From contig NZ_JAKIRP010000026.1 of the NCBI RefSeq assembly GCF_021646545.1, positions 1 through 64,000 on the forward strand: a stretch of 64,000 bases of DNA, given 5' to 3'. This DNA comes from Chitinophaga filiformis (GTDB lineage Bacteria; Bacteroidota; Bacteroidia; Chitinophagales; Chitinophagaceae). Shown here one piece after another: positions 17,582 through 28,300 of the stretch (its first letter is position 1; each line of letters opens with the position of its first letter). The position numbers were made by a program, and so were the translations under genes. The notes under the pieces were generated by a model. That model did no database searches. It saw only the letters and a program-made list of their open reading frames with translations, and was not told the DNA's origin.

Positions 17582-20500
17582 ATGAAGAGATCGCTTTTTT
17601 TATTTGCGGTTCTTTCTGTTTTGTGTTTTCAGTTTGCCTGGGCACAGCAGAAGGTAACAGTAACCGGCGTTGTTAAAGATCCGAAGGGCTACCCGATCCC
17701 CGGTGTTAGTGTTTCTGAGAAAGGAACTACCAATGGCGGTGTGACAGACATGAATGGAACTTATAAGATCAATGCCAACCCTTCCGGCACGCTTGTATTT
17801 TCGTTCATCGGTTATTTGAAAAAGGAAGCAGCTGTTGGTAACAGCGGTAACCTGAATATCTCTCTGGAAGAAGACCAGAAAGGCTTACAGGAGGTTGTAG
17901 TAACAGCGTTGAACGTGAAGAGATCAACCAAAGCGCTGGGTTACTCCATGACAGAAGTAAAAGGTGAAGACATTGCTCTCTCCGGACAGGTAAACCCTGT
18001 TACATCTTTACAGGGTAAAGTAGCTGGTGTGAACATCTCCTTAGGTGGTGGTGGACCACAGTCCAGTGCACGTATCCTGATCAGAGGTAACAACTCACTC
18101 AGTCTGAATAACCAGCCGCTCTTTGTGGTGGATGGTGTGTTCATCGAGAATAGCATCACCGGTGGTGACCAGTGGGGCAACTCTCAGGACTTCGGTAACA
18201 TGATGAAGAACCTGAACCCGGACGACTTCGAAAGCGTTTCCGTACTGAAAGGTGGTGCTGCTACTGCGCTGTATGGCTCCCGTGGTCAGAATGGTGTGAT
18301 CATCATCACAACCAAGAAAGGTTCTGCACGTAAAGGTTTAGGGGTAACCGTTACACATGCGCAGATGTATGATAAGGCATACAAATCAATCGACTTCCAG
18401 AATGCCTATGGTGTTGGTATCATCGCGGCAGATTTTCCGGTTGACAACAACGGTGATCCTTATATCGAAGAAAACAGCTGGGCAGGGTTCAGCTTCGGTC
18501 CAAAAATGCTGGGACAGCGTGTAAAAGACTGGCAGGGTAACTGGACAACTTTTTCCCCACAGCCCAACAACCTGCTGGACCTCTATCGTACAGGTAAATA
18601 CTACAATACAAACGTGGCAATAGATGGTGGTAACGATAAAACAACCTTCCGTTTATCTTATTCCAACAACTATACAAATGGTATTGCGCCAAACAACAAT
18701 TTCAAGCGTAATAACTTCAACCTGCGTGCAACACATAAACTGTCTTCCAAAGTTTCTGCAGATATTACTGCAAACTACGGTAAGACAAACGTGGAAAATC
18801 CTGCTATCAATGGTGGCAACGAAAACCTGGTGTTCAGCAGTGTATACAAGATGTCCCGTAACTTTGATACCAAATATTGGAGAGACAGGTATATCGATCC
18901 TAAAGGCGGTGTGCTGCAGAATGATCCATATGGAATGTCTTCCTCATTCTTCGCCCTGAATAACTACAATACTACACAGGATGAAGATAACTTCCAGGGT
19001 CGTCTAGGTTTGAAAATAGACCTCCTCAGCTGGTTAAACCTGTCACTGAACGGTGATATGCAGACCAATATCGCTCAGTATGAACGTAGAGAACTGGGTC
19101 AGGGCGAAGGTTTCACCGGTGGTTATTACAACCTGACTTCTACTACACAGATGCAGCGTAAACTGCAGGCTATATTGTCCGGACACCGTAAACTGGCGGC
19201 CGACCTGGAAATGGACCTGTCCGTTGGTGCAGAGACTTACAGATGGGGTTATGGTAAATACAACAAGGCGGAAACACGCGGTGGTCTGAAAGCTCCCGGT
19301 CAGTTCTATATCAGCAACTCTGTACAGGACCCGCTGGCTACTGCAAGGATCATCAAAGGTGTTAGAACAGACGCTATCTACGCTTTCGCAAACTTTGCCT
19401 TTAAAGATCAGTTATACCTTGACCTGACAGGTAGGAATGACTGGAACTCTACACTGATGTATTCTGATGGTCATGGTGTAAACAACTACTTCTATCCATC
19501 AGCGAGCCTTTCATGGTTGTTCTCCGAAACCTTCCACCTGCCCGCCTTCTTTACTTTCGGTAAGGTAAGAGCTTCCTATGCAGGTACTGGTGCAGGTACT
19601 GAAGCGTACAAAACAGGTATTGGTACTTACTCTTTCATCGGTAACTATATTGGTGTTGGCGGTGGAACTACCCCACGTTACGGCTTTGATGGTAACACCC
19701 TGGGTAATAACGACCTGAAAAACGAATATACCCGCAACTTTGAAGTAGGTGCTGATATCCGTTTCCTGAATAACAGACTGGGCATTGATATCGCTGCTTA
19801 CAGAAAGAACACCTTTAACCAGATCGTACCTATTGCTATGCCACAGGAAAGTGGTGTAACCAGCCGTCTGATCAACGCAGGTAATGTACAGAACACAGGT
19901 ATTGAAGTATTGCTGAACACTGTTCCTATTAAGACAAAGAACTTTGACTGGAACTCTACTATCTCATTCACCCGCAATAAGAACATCGTAAAAGAAATCG
20001 CTGAAGGTGTAAACGCAATGGAACTGCCTAACGGTTATTCTCAGGGAAGTGATGTACTAGTAATTGCACGTAAAGGTGCAGAGTATGGTGTCATGCAGAC
20101 TAAATATGCATATACATACTATGATGATCCTGCGAAACCTTCTGCTAACGGTAAGAAAGTACTGAATAGGCTCGGTCGTTATGTACGTTCAAGCGATGCA
20201 GGTCTTGGTTATGTTGATATCGGTACTATCCAGCCTAAATTCCAGTCTTCCTGGACTAACGGTTTCAGATACAAAAACTTTAACCTGAATGTGCTGGTGG
20301 ATGCGAAAGTAGGTGGCAAATACTCTTCCGCTACTTATAACTATGCTTATGCACTGGGACAATTGAAAAATACACTGGCAGGACGTGATACGGAGAGTGG
20401 TGGTCTGGCATGGAGTGATGCGAGTGGCTCTTACAACGATGGTATCATCCCTGACGGTGTGTTTGCAAAAGGCGTAAGGTTGACTCCGATCAACGGTGGT

Positions 20501-20881
20501 GCAGAGGTTGATGTAAGTGGCATGAGCTACCAGGAAGCGTATGAGCAAGGCTTGATGAGACCCCTGCATGCATGGAACTATTACTATCGTCTTGGGTCAT
20601 GGGGAAATGGTATACGCGAAAATGCCATCTTTACAAATTCATGGGTAGCATTGCGTGAAGTAACAGTAGGTTACAATGTTCCTTCTTCTGTTTATTCTAA
20701 ACTGAAGCTGAACAACCTGCGTGTGAACCTGGTAGGAAGAAACCTCTTTTATATTTACAGCAGCCTGCCTGCCGGCCTGAATCCGGAAGGACTGTACAAC
20801 AACTCATCTGCTTCAGCGGCAGACTATGGTGGTATTCCTTTCGTAAGAAGCATGGGCTTTAACCTGCAGGCTTCCTTCTAA
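17582..20881 (+). CDS. SusC/RagA-family TonB-dependent transporter, cassette 1
   Basis: The 1099-residue protein has a signal peptide ending AWAQ, a carboxypeptidase-regulatory-like domain (VTGVVKDPKGYPIPGVSV), a plug with LQEVVVTALNV and LNPDDFESVSVLKGGAATAL, and a barrel ending LQASF. There is no STN domain, so control is not by a FecR route. It is clearly paralogous to the SusC at 25331: the plugs align nearly throughout, and both C-terminal halves carry a GRD..SGG segment and DGIIPDGVF. The SusD partner follows after 38 bases. It is first in a cassette that ends with the heme/copper protein at 23544. Confidence 0.95.
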   Translation: MKRSLFLFAVLSVLCFQFAWAQQKVTVTGVVKDPKGYPIPGVSVSEKGTTNGGVTDMNGTYKINANPSGTLVFSFIGYLKKEAAVGNSGNLNISLEEDQKGLQEVVVTALNVKRSTKALGYSMTEVKGEDIALSGQVNPVTSLQGKVAGVNISLGGGGPQSSARILIRGNNSLSLNNQPLFVVDGVFIENSITGGDQWGNSQDFGNMMKNLNPDDFESVSVLKGGAATALYGSRGQNGVIIITTKKGSARKGLGVTVTHAQMYDKAYKSIDFQNAYGVGIIAADFPVDNNGDPYIEENSWAGFSFGPKMLGQRVKDWQGNWTTFSPQPNNLLDLYRTGKYYNTNVAIDGGNDKTTFRLSYSNNYTNGIAPNNNFKRNNFNLRATHKLSSKVSADITANYGKTNVENPAINGGNENLVFSSVYKMSRNFDTKYWRDRYIDPKGGVLQNDPYGMSSSFFALNNYNTTQDEDNFQGRLGLKIDLLSWLNLSLNGDMQTNIAQYERRELGQGEGFTGGYYNLTSTTQMQRKLQAILSGHRKLAADLEMDLSVGAETYRWGYGKYNKAETRGGLKAPGQFYISNSVQDPLATARIIKGVRTDAIYAFANFAFKDQLYLDLTGRNDWNSTLMYSDGHGVNNYFYPSASLSWLFSETFHLPAFFTFGKVRASYAGTGAGTEAYKTGIGTYSFIGNYIGVGGGTTPRYGFDGNTLGNNDLKNEYTRNFEVGADIRFLNNRLGIDIAAYRKNTFNQIVPIAMPQESGVTSRLINAGNVQNTGIEVLLNTVPIKTKNFDWNSTISFTRNKNIVKEIAEGVNAMELPNGYSQGSDVLVIARKGAEYGVMQTKYAYTYYDDPAKPSANGKKVLNRLGRYVRSSDAGLGYVDIGTIQPKFQSSWTNGFRYKNFNLNVLVDAKVGGKYSSATYNYAYALGQLKNTLAGRDTESGGLAWSDASGSYNDGIIPDGVFAKGVRLTPINGGAEVDVSGMSYQEAYEQGLMRPLHAWNYYYRLGSWGNGIRENAIFTNSWVALREVTVGYNVPSSVYSKLKLNNLRVNLVGRNLFYIYSSLPAGLNPEGLYNNSSASAADYGGIPFVRSMGFNLQASF

Positions 20882-20919
20882 TAAAGAGACATATAATTCA
20901 AGAAGAAAAAAGAAAACAG

Positions 20920-22614
20920 ATGACAACTATATATAGCAAGTTTAAAAAGTATGGCATTTATGCGATGATGCTCGGCACATTCGCAGCTTGTCAGAAAAGC
21001 AAGTTTGCAGAAATCAATACAGATCCGGAGAAGCTGCCTATTGTAAGTCCTGAAGGGCAATTCCTGAATGCTGTTGTACAGATACATAGCGGCGACTTCG
21101 AATATTTTTACGACTTCTACCGCACTATCATGCCATTCACCGAAATGACAACAGCAAACGGTGGTAACACGGCAAGCTTCATCAGTGATAATACCGGTAA
21201 CGCTAACAACCGTTATGGTTATTACTACACAAGGGTAGGTAACAACCTGGTGAACGTAATGAAGCTTATCGAGGCAATGCCGGCAGAAGAGCAGGCTAAG
21301 AGAGCACATGAAAAGGCGATCGCAAAACTGCTGAACATCTACTACGCATGGTACGTATCTGACATCAACGGTAGCATTCCTTACTCAGAAGCTTTCCAGG
21401 CACGTTACGGTGGTACTATCACTCCGAAGTATGATACACAGGCAGCACTGTATGACCTGTGGGACACAGAGCTGAAAGCAATTGCTGCTACACTGGCCGA
21501 CAATTCTGTAGCGCAGACTACCTTCGGATCAAACGACCTTTACTACCAGGGTTCGTCTTCAAAATGGCTGAAATGTGCTAACTCCCTGCGTCTGAAGATA
21601 GCTTCACGCCTGTCTAAAGTAGCGCCTGAGAAACTGAAGAGCATTGCTACTGAAGTACTGGCTGCTGGTGGTTTGTTTGAAGACAATTCAGATGATCTGC
21701 AACTGATAGCTGGTGATAAATTCACAGAGGGTGGTAACTGGAACCCGCTTGGCTTCCATTCGTCCAAATCGCTGGTTGATTTCATGCTCGCAAATGCAGA
21801 TCCTCGTCTGAGAGTATTCTATCAGAAGAACGATTATTCAAAAGAAAACTTTGATCTTGCTGTAGCGCAGGGTGCATTACCTGCTAACTCAGTATTCCCT
21901 ACAAACCGTTACGTAGGTGCTTTTTCCAGCCCTGATGCGGTAAGTGCTAATCCTGGTTATTTCAGAACAAGAAAGATCAAGAATGCACAGGGTAACGATC
22001 AGAACCTGGATACTGTTTCTCTTATCCAGTACCGTCTGTTCCAGCCTGAATACACATACAATGCTGTGGTGGGTACCGGTCACGTTACTTTCCCGCTGCT
22101 GTCTTATGCTGACATCTGCTTCCTGCGTGCCGAGCTGGCTGCGAAAGGCATCGCTGGTTCAGATGCTGAAGGCTGGTACTACAAAGGGGTAGAAGCTTCC
22201 ATCAGAAACTATGATGTAATGGCGGCTAATGCAAAACTGCCTGACTATGTTGCTCTGACAGAAGATGAAATAGCAAACTATAAGAACAGTGCAGGTGTGA
22301 AATACGATGCCGCTAAGGCAGTAGAGCTGATCGCTTCACAGGCATTCCTGAACTATTATAAGAACCCGAACGAAGCATGGGCTATCCTGAAAAGATTAGG
22401 TATGCCGAACGCTACCACACCGCTAGCGCTGGAAGTGATGAAAGCAAGTGGTGTTACACAGGTGATCCCAAGAAGGGCTTCCCTGAATGTAGCGGACGAA
22501 ACTAATCTGAACGTTGCCAACAACAGGGCGGCATTAACCGAAATGGCACAGAACCCTGATTTCGGAGAAGGTCCTTCTGATATCTTTGGCCGTGTATGGT
22601 GGGATAAGAAATAG
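20920..22614 (+). CDS. SusD/RagB-family lipoprotein, cassette 1
   Basis: The 564-residue lipoprotein has the lipobox TFAAC, then QKSKFAEINTDPEKLP, typical of SusD-like_2. A DINGSIPYSEAF motif and the C-terminal GRVWWDKK are shared with the SusD at 28627 (DVNGSIPYTEAL, GRVWWDMQ), showing the two are paralogues. It caps the SusC at 17582. The terminator at 22629 directly follows, so the redox genes after it are probably a separate transcript. Confidence 0.93.
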   Translation: MTTIYSKFKKYGIYAMMLGTFAACQKSKFAEINTDPEKLPIVSPEGQFLNAVVQIHSGDFEYFYDFYRTIMPFTEMTTANGGNTASFISDNTGNANNRYGYYYTRVGNNLVNVMKLIEAMPAEEQAKRAHEKAIAKLLNIYYAWYVSDINGSIPYSEAFQARYGGTITPKYDTQAALYDLWDTELKAIAATLADNSVAQTTFGSNDLYYQGSSSKWLKCANSLRLKIASRLSKVAPEKLKSIATEVLAAGGLFEDNSDDLQLIAGDKFTEGGNWNPLGFHSSKSLVDFMLANADPRLRVFYQKNDYSKENFDLAVAQGALPANSVFPTNRYVGAFSSPDAVSANPGYFRTRKIKNAQGNDQNLDTVSLIQYRLFQPEYTYNAVVGTGHVTFPLLSYADICFLRAELAAKGIAGSDAEGWYYKGVEASIRNYDVMAANAKLPDYVALTEDEIANYKNSAGVKYDAAKAVELIASQAFLNYYKNPNEAWAILKRLGMPNATTPLALEVMKASGVTQVIPRRASLNVADETNLNVANNRAALTEMAQNPDFGEGPSDIFGRVWWDKK

Positions 22615-22628
22615 AAGAGTGAAAATAA

Positions 22629-22660
22629 AAAAGTGCCCCGTTATCTGACGGGGCACTTTT
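22629..22660 (+). terminator. Intrinsic terminator after cassette 1 SusD
   Basis: 13-base arms (AAAAGTGCCCCGT and complement) with a 6-base loop, right arm ending TTTT, 15 bases past the SusD stop. Confidence 0.85.
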
Positions 22661-22956
22661 ATGTAAACCATATATATTATCCTGAACGATATGTTATTGT
22701 GGACTGAGTAGTGTGGTAGAATGTAAAAAAGTGTATTTCTTTATACGATATTTTTATTTATTTGTATATCTTACAGTCGTAAGAATACAGGAAGAAACAA
22801 CAGCCGGTTTACCGTTTTAATGTACAGGTAAACAGGAAAGAAGAAGAAGATTTTATCAACCGGATTGTTTAAGAAGTTATGAAGAACAAGGCAGACACAC
22901 CACTGCCTTAATATCAACCAGATCGGATATAAGTGTTATGATAAACTAATTTCGTT
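22661..22956 (+). other. AT-rich leader before the redoxin gene
   Basis: No gene seen. Three short inverted repeats occur in 140 bases: TCTTAC-N4-GTAAGA (22769-22784), GTTTACC-N13-GGTAAAC (22807-22833) and AAGGCAG-N8-CTGCCTT (22888-22909). A TATTTATTTG stretch near 22756-22765 might be a poor -7 element. The region likely holds the promoter and leader of the redoxin/copper-protein unit. Confidence 0.4.
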
Positions 22957-23532
22957 ATGTCGAGACTATTTTTTTGTGCCCTGTTGTCGGGGATCTTGTC
23001 GGTACATACATTAAGCGCACAATTTATAGCCAGCGCCAATGTAATGTCTGCCGGCCGTTTAAAAGATTATAATGGAAAAACATTTACTGTAAAACCCACA
23101 GGCAAGCCTGTGGTATATATATTTCTTTCTCCTGAATGTCCTTTATGCAAGAACTATGCACCTGTGTTGCAGAGTCTGCAGAACAAGTATAAGGATATAC
23201 AGTTCTATGGTATCATCAGTGGTCAGACATTTACAAAGAGCGAAGTGGCTGAATATGCAAAGGATTATAACATCACTTTCCCTATACTGATGGACACCGA
23301 TAAGAAGGTCGCTAATTATCTCAATGCTACCGTTACCCCCGAAGCCCTCCTGATCGGCAATAATGGAAAAGAGTATTACAGAGGTCTGATCGATGACTGG
23401 GTAACAGGACTGGGTACCAAGAGGGTAAAAGCTACCAGGAAGTATCTGGAACTGGCGATCAGCAATTTGTTAACAGGAAATGAACTGGTATCGCGAACAA
23501 CGCCAATTGGTTGTCTGATCAGTAATTATTGA
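22957..23532 (+). CDS. Exported thioredoxin-fold redoxin, partner of the heme/copper protein
   Basis: The 191-residue protein has a signal peptide (to about SAQ), then a thioredoxin/AhpC-like fold. SPECPLCKNYAP puts a CxxC pair at Cys61/Cys64 and VTPEALLI supplies the cis-proline at about 128. A last Cys (186, PIGCLI) sits near the C-terminus. As I recall, related proteins in Planctomycetes and Acidobacteria have this redoxin fused in front of a cytochrome/copper monooxygenase. Here it is a separate gene 11 bases upstream of one (23544), so the two probably work together in the periplasm, with the redoxin perhaps keeping copper or cysteines reduced. There is no counterpart in cassette 2. Confidence 0.85.
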   Translation: MSRLFFCALLSGILSVHTLSAQFIASANVMSAGRLKDYNGKTFTVKPTGKPVVYIFLSPECPLCKNYAPVLQSLQNKYKDIQFYGIISGQTFTKSEVAEYAKDYNITFPILMDTDKKVANYLNATVTPEALLIGNNGKEYYRGLIDDWVTGLGTKRVKATRKYLELAISNLLTGNELVSRTTPIGCLISNY

Positions 23533-23543
23533 GTTTATATTAA

Positions 23544-24875
23544 GTGGCGCGTATGCGATACAGCATTGCAGTAGCAATTGTATTCTTTGTCTTCAATATA
23601 TCACGTGTAACAGCACAGCGTATCACCTGGAGTGAACATATTGCTCCGTTGGTACATCGTAACTGTACACCATGTCATCAGAATGGAGATGCTGCGCCGT
23701 TTCCGCTGGTGACGTATGAGGATGTTGCCAAAAGAGCGGCCTTTATTAAGAAGGTAACGCAGAGCAGGTATATGCCGCCATGGAAGCCGGACACACACTA
23801 TTCTACTTTTGCGAATGAAAGGAAGCTGACAGACGAAGAGATCGCGATGATCGCAGAATGGGCCGATAACGGGATGCCGAAAGGAAAGAAGACGGCTGTA
23901 AAAGATGAAGAGGTTGTGGTTGCAGGTACACACGGCAACCGCAAGCCAGATCTGGTGCTGAAGATGAAGAAACCCTTTCATGTGAAAGGAGATAACCTGG
24001 AAAGATTTATTGTATACAAGATACCGTTTGAACTGCCTGACTCCGCCAATGTGGAAGCTATCCGGTTCACAACAACAAATCACAAGATCATACACCACGC
24101 CAATTATGAAGTTGATGCAGTCCCTGATCTGGATATTTACAATACAGACGACTACATCAATCTGACCGAAGATAACCGCTTCAAGTATGATCAGTATGTT
24201 CCTTTCAGGAAACACATGATCTATTACGGCGGATGGATACCAGGTTCTTTCGGAGAATCCTATCCTGAAAATGTTGGTTGGATAATGCCGAAGAGGGGAG
24301 TGATATTGCTGACGATGCACTATGCACCGGTAGGAAAGGAGGAGGATAATGTGAGCGGCGTGGAAATTTATTTCACTAAGACACCAGTAAAACGTCATAT
24401 AAGGGCGATCAGCCTTGGTTCCGGCGGCGTTGGTGAAAAAGAGATTGACCCTTTCTTTTACATCCCGGCTAATGCTGTCAAGACCTTCAAACTAAAAGTG
24501 ACCACCCCGGAAGATCAGTCCCTGTTGTATGTGTGGCCACACATGCACTATGTGGGCAAGATCTTTAAGGCTTACGGTGTAACTCCGGAGAAAGACACAA
24601 TCAAACTGGTACACATCCCTGACTGGAACTTCAACTGGCAGGAGATATACTGGTTTCCAACATTGAAAAAAATCCCTAAAGGTACTATCCTCACCATAGA
24701 GGGTACTTACGACAACACCGCTAACAACCCGAATAACCCATCTAACCCACCGCAATTAGTTTACTCTAATGGAGACATGAAGTCCACAGATGAAATGTTA
24801 ACATTGGTTATGGTTTATTTACCTTATGAGAATGGCGATGAACGCGTCATTTTGAAGAAAAATGAAAGATTTTGA
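23544..24875 (+). CDS. Exported cytochrome c-type / copper type II monooxygenase-like protein, cassette 1
   Basis: The start is GTG 23544 or ATG 23553; the latter aligns with its paralogue. The protein has a signal peptide, a CxxCH motif at 41-45 (NCTPCHQ) in a short cytochrome-like domain ending around MPPWKPD, then a domain like the peptidylglycine alpha-hydroxylating monooxygenase fold. All expected copper ligands appear: HH at 184-185, H259 in TMHYAPVGK, H333/H335 in WPHMHYVGK and M418 in STDEM. That family uses ascorbate and two coppers to hydroxylate C-H bonds. Substrate and activity here are inference. It follows the redoxin at 22957 and is close to the protein at 30489. Confidence 0.85.
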   Translation: MARMRYSIAVAIVFFVFNISRVTAQRITWSEHIAPLVHRNCTPCHQNGDAAPFPLVTYEDVAKRAAFIKKVTQSRYMPPWKPDTHYSTFANERKLTDEEIAMIAEWADNGMPKGKKTAVKDEEVVVAGTHGNRKPDLVLKMKKPFHVKGDNLERFIVYKIPFELPDSANVEAIRFTTTNHKIIHHANYEVDAVPDLDIYNTDDYINLTEDNRFKYDQYVPFRKHMIYYGGWIPGSFGESYPENVGWIMPKRGVILLTMHYAPVGKEEDNVSGVEIYFTKTPVKRHIRAISLGSGGVGEKEIDPFFYIPANAVKTFKLKVTTPEDQSLLYVWPHMHYVGKIFKAYGVTPEKDTIKLVHIPDWNFNWQEIYWFPTLKKIPKGTILTIEGTYDNTANNPNNPSNPPQLVYSNGDMKSTDEMLTLVMVYLPYENGDERVILKKNERF

Positions 24876-25330
24876 AAGAAGACACATGGTAGTATTTTGT
24901 TAATTAAACATGTAATCTTCTCGTTTTTAATGCATTGTTAACAAAAAGGCAAAAAACTGTTAAATGTTTTTTGTTCTTCATTTTATTTTTTATAGTTTGG
25001 CATCCATTAACAAAAAGTAAGATTTTGTTTAATGTGAAAGAGACTATGCGTAATTACGGGACATGCATTAGAGTAAACAAGCGTAACGAGTAACTATTAA
25101 TAAATTTTTGTGCGGACTGGATGACGCCTATGCCTTATTGTGTTTTTTAAAGAAAAACGGAAATCGAGAAATACGATTTAAACGGGCTATGCTTAGCGGT
25201 ATACTGTAACCTGCTTTTACATCTATGTTTAAAATTCAAGCTCCCCTTTTGTTGCCGATCAGGCGACCTGGGAAATCTATGTTCACTTTGAGACTAAACA
25301 ACAAATAATAACTAAAACCTAGAGAAAGCT
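24876..25330 (+). other. 455-base leader before cassette 2 SusC
   Basis: AT-rich, no gene. It holds a candidate promoter (24970-24999) flanked by two related elements with TTAACAAAAAG followed by GTTAAATG or GTTTAATG (24935-24966 and 25006-25034). The second can fold as a hairpin (CATTAACAAAA with TTTTGTTTAATG). No terminator was found after the copper-protein gene. Confidence 0.5.
24970..24999 (+). promoter_or_regulatory. Candidate promoter: TTTG-N18-ATAGTTTG
   Basis: TTTG at 24970-24973 and ATAGTTTG at 24992-24999 match the -33 element fully and the -7 element except for its first two bases. It would give a leader of about 325 bases for SusC. Confidence 0.35.
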
Positions 25331-28300
25331 ATGCGAAGATCATTTCTTGTATGCACATTGCTCTTCTTATGCTGCTGTATAACAGCGTTTGCACAGGATA
25401 AGAAGGTAGTGTCCGGAACCATTAAAGATAGCAACGGCGCTTTTCTGCCGGGTGTTACCGTTAAGGAAAAAGGCACTTCTAATGGTACAATGTCCAACGC
25501 AGAAGGCGGATTTAAACTGTCTGTTCCTGCTAATGCGGTTCTTGTTTTCTCCTACATGGGATATGCTACCAAGGAAGCGCCGGCAAGCGGTCCATTGGAT
25601 GTTGTCCTGAGTGAAGACAACAAAAATCTGAATGAAGTAGTTGTAACCGCTTTGGGTATGAAGCGCGAGCAACGTAAACTGGGTTATGCGATCACTGAGC
25701 TGAAAGGTGATGAGATCTCTAAAACCAATTCTATCAACCCTGTTGCTGCATTGCAAGGTAAAGTAGCAGGTGTGGACATCTCCGGTGCTGTGGGTGGTCC
25801 TCAGGCTGCAGGTCGTATCATCCTGCGTGGTGCTAAATCACTGAATGACAAAGACCAGCCTATCTTTATCATTGATGGTGTGATCTTTGAAAACTCTGTG
25901 AGTGATAACGCGGTAAACTTCGGTAACGTATTGAAGAATCTGAACCCTGATGATTATGAGTCTGTAACAGTACTAAAAGGTGCTGCTGCAACTGCATTGT
26001 ATGGTTCAAGAGCGTTGAACGGCGCGGTACTGATCACTACCAAAAAAGGTCTTGTACGTAAGGGAATAGGCGTTAACGTTAGTCAGACCGTTCAGCTGGA
26101 GCAGGTATACAGAACACCTATTGAACTGCAGAACGTGTATGGTGCAGGACGTAACCCTGTATTCGACAAAGACGCTAATGGTAACAACGTAATTAACTGG
26201 AGCGCAGTAAGTTTTGGTCCGAAGATGGAAGGTCAGATGGCTAAACTCCCTAATGGAGATATTCAGCCATATGCTGCAAGACCGGACAACTACAAAGATA
26301 TGTATCGTACAGGTCAGTACTATAATACGAACGTATCAATGGAAGGTGGTAGCGACAAAGGAACTTTCCGCTTGTCTTACTCCCGCCTGCAGAACCTTGG
26401 CGTTGTTAAGAACAACGAGTTCAACAGAAATAACATCTCCCTGAAAGTTTCTCAGACTATCTCAAAATATCTGACTGCTGATGCGGGTGTTACATATTCC
26501 CAGAGTAAGACTGACAACCCTGACCGTCAGGGTGGAGACTACACCTCACTGAACCTGGGACGTAAGTATGTGTATGTATTCCCTCGTAACTATGACCCAG
26601 CCTACTGGAGCAGGAAAGAAAATTATGTAGGTCCTGATAATTCCATGAGACCTACAGGTCAATATGCTGGTGCTGACTATTGGTTCGCAATGGCTTACAA
26701 TAGCTGGAGAAGAAAAGAAGCATTAACCACTGGTTATGTGAACTTAAACGCTACTGCTACTGACTGGCTGAAATTCCTCCTGAAAGGAAACTTCAGTAAG
26801 GAGACAAACTTTGAGCAACGTAAGGAATCCGGTCAGGGTCCTAACTTCTCCGGTGGTGCAGGTTTGTATGTTGAGTCTGGCCTTGACAGATTACAGCACA
26901 CATTTACCGGTATGGCCATGATCACTCCTAAATTAGGCAAGGATCTGGAAGCAACCCTGAACCTCGGTGCTGAAACCTGGAACAGTGGTATCGGTAGCCA
27001 GTATGAGAACAGGACCAACGGTGGTCTCCGTACTCCTCAGTTATACGTGATCTCCAACAGTGTGAATGCTGCCCAGATAAACAACCAGCCATTGCTGCGT
27101 AAACGTATCAACTCAGTATTCTTCGCAGCCAGTCTGGCTTATAAGAATGCATTCTTCCTGGATGTTACCGGCCGTAATGATTGGTCATCAGCACTTACTT
27201 ATCTGACTGGAACCAGCAATAATTCTTATTTCTATCCTTCCTTTAGTGGTGCATGGGAATTCACTGAAAGCCTGAAAGGTAAACTGCCTTCAGTAATCAG
27301 CTTCGGTAAAGTACGTGCATCTTATGCAATGGTAGGTGGTGACCTGGATGCATATCAGACCAACAGCGGTTATCAGACTTCCGGATACTTTACAGGTGCG
27401 GGTAGCAATAGCAACCTGCCACGTGTAGAAATATTCAACCAGGAGGTTAAACCTAACCCGAACCTGAAACCTTCTATCTCTCACAGTATTGAGCTCGGAG
27501 CTGATGTTCGGTTCTTCAATAATCGTTTGGGTGTGGATGTTGCCTGGTATAAAACAAATATCAAAAACCAGATCATTCAGCTGCCTGCTGCATTTGAATC
27601 AGGTATTGAAAGACGTTATATCAACGCCGGTAACATGGAGAACACTGGTATAGAAGTAGCTATCAATGCAACTCCTATACAGAAGAAAGGCTTTACATGG
27701 GATCTGACATTGAATGGTAGCCATAACAAGAACAGGGTTATTGAACTGGCTCCTGGTATCACAAGTTATCAGCTGAACGAAGATCAGGGTATCAGAGTAA
27801 TGGCTTCTCCCGGACAGGCCTATGGCGTACTGGCGAGCTCTCTTGCTTATACAAGAAACGCTGCAGGAAAGCCTCTCATTGCTTTGTCCAGTGGTGATTT
27901 GCCAGCTCAGTACATCCGTGGTACAAACAACAACCTGGGTAATATCACACCAGATCTGAATCTTGGTTTCAGCAACAACTTCACTTACAAGAACTGGAAT
28001 CTGAGCTTCCTCGTACAGGCACGTATAGGTGGTGATATGTTCTCTGCATCTCACCAGTATGGTACTGGTCGCGGTACAACAGCTAACACATTACCTGGCC
28101 GTGATGTTGCCAGTGGCGGTATTGCCTTTACAGATGCAGCAGGTATTCAGCGTAACGATGGTATCATACCAGACGGTGTATTCCAGGATGGTACCAGAGT
28201 ATCTGTTGCCGGACAAACTGTAGATCTGAGCGGACAGACTTATAAACAGGCTTATGATGCAGGTTATCTCAGACCGTTGACTGCATATCAGTATTACAGC

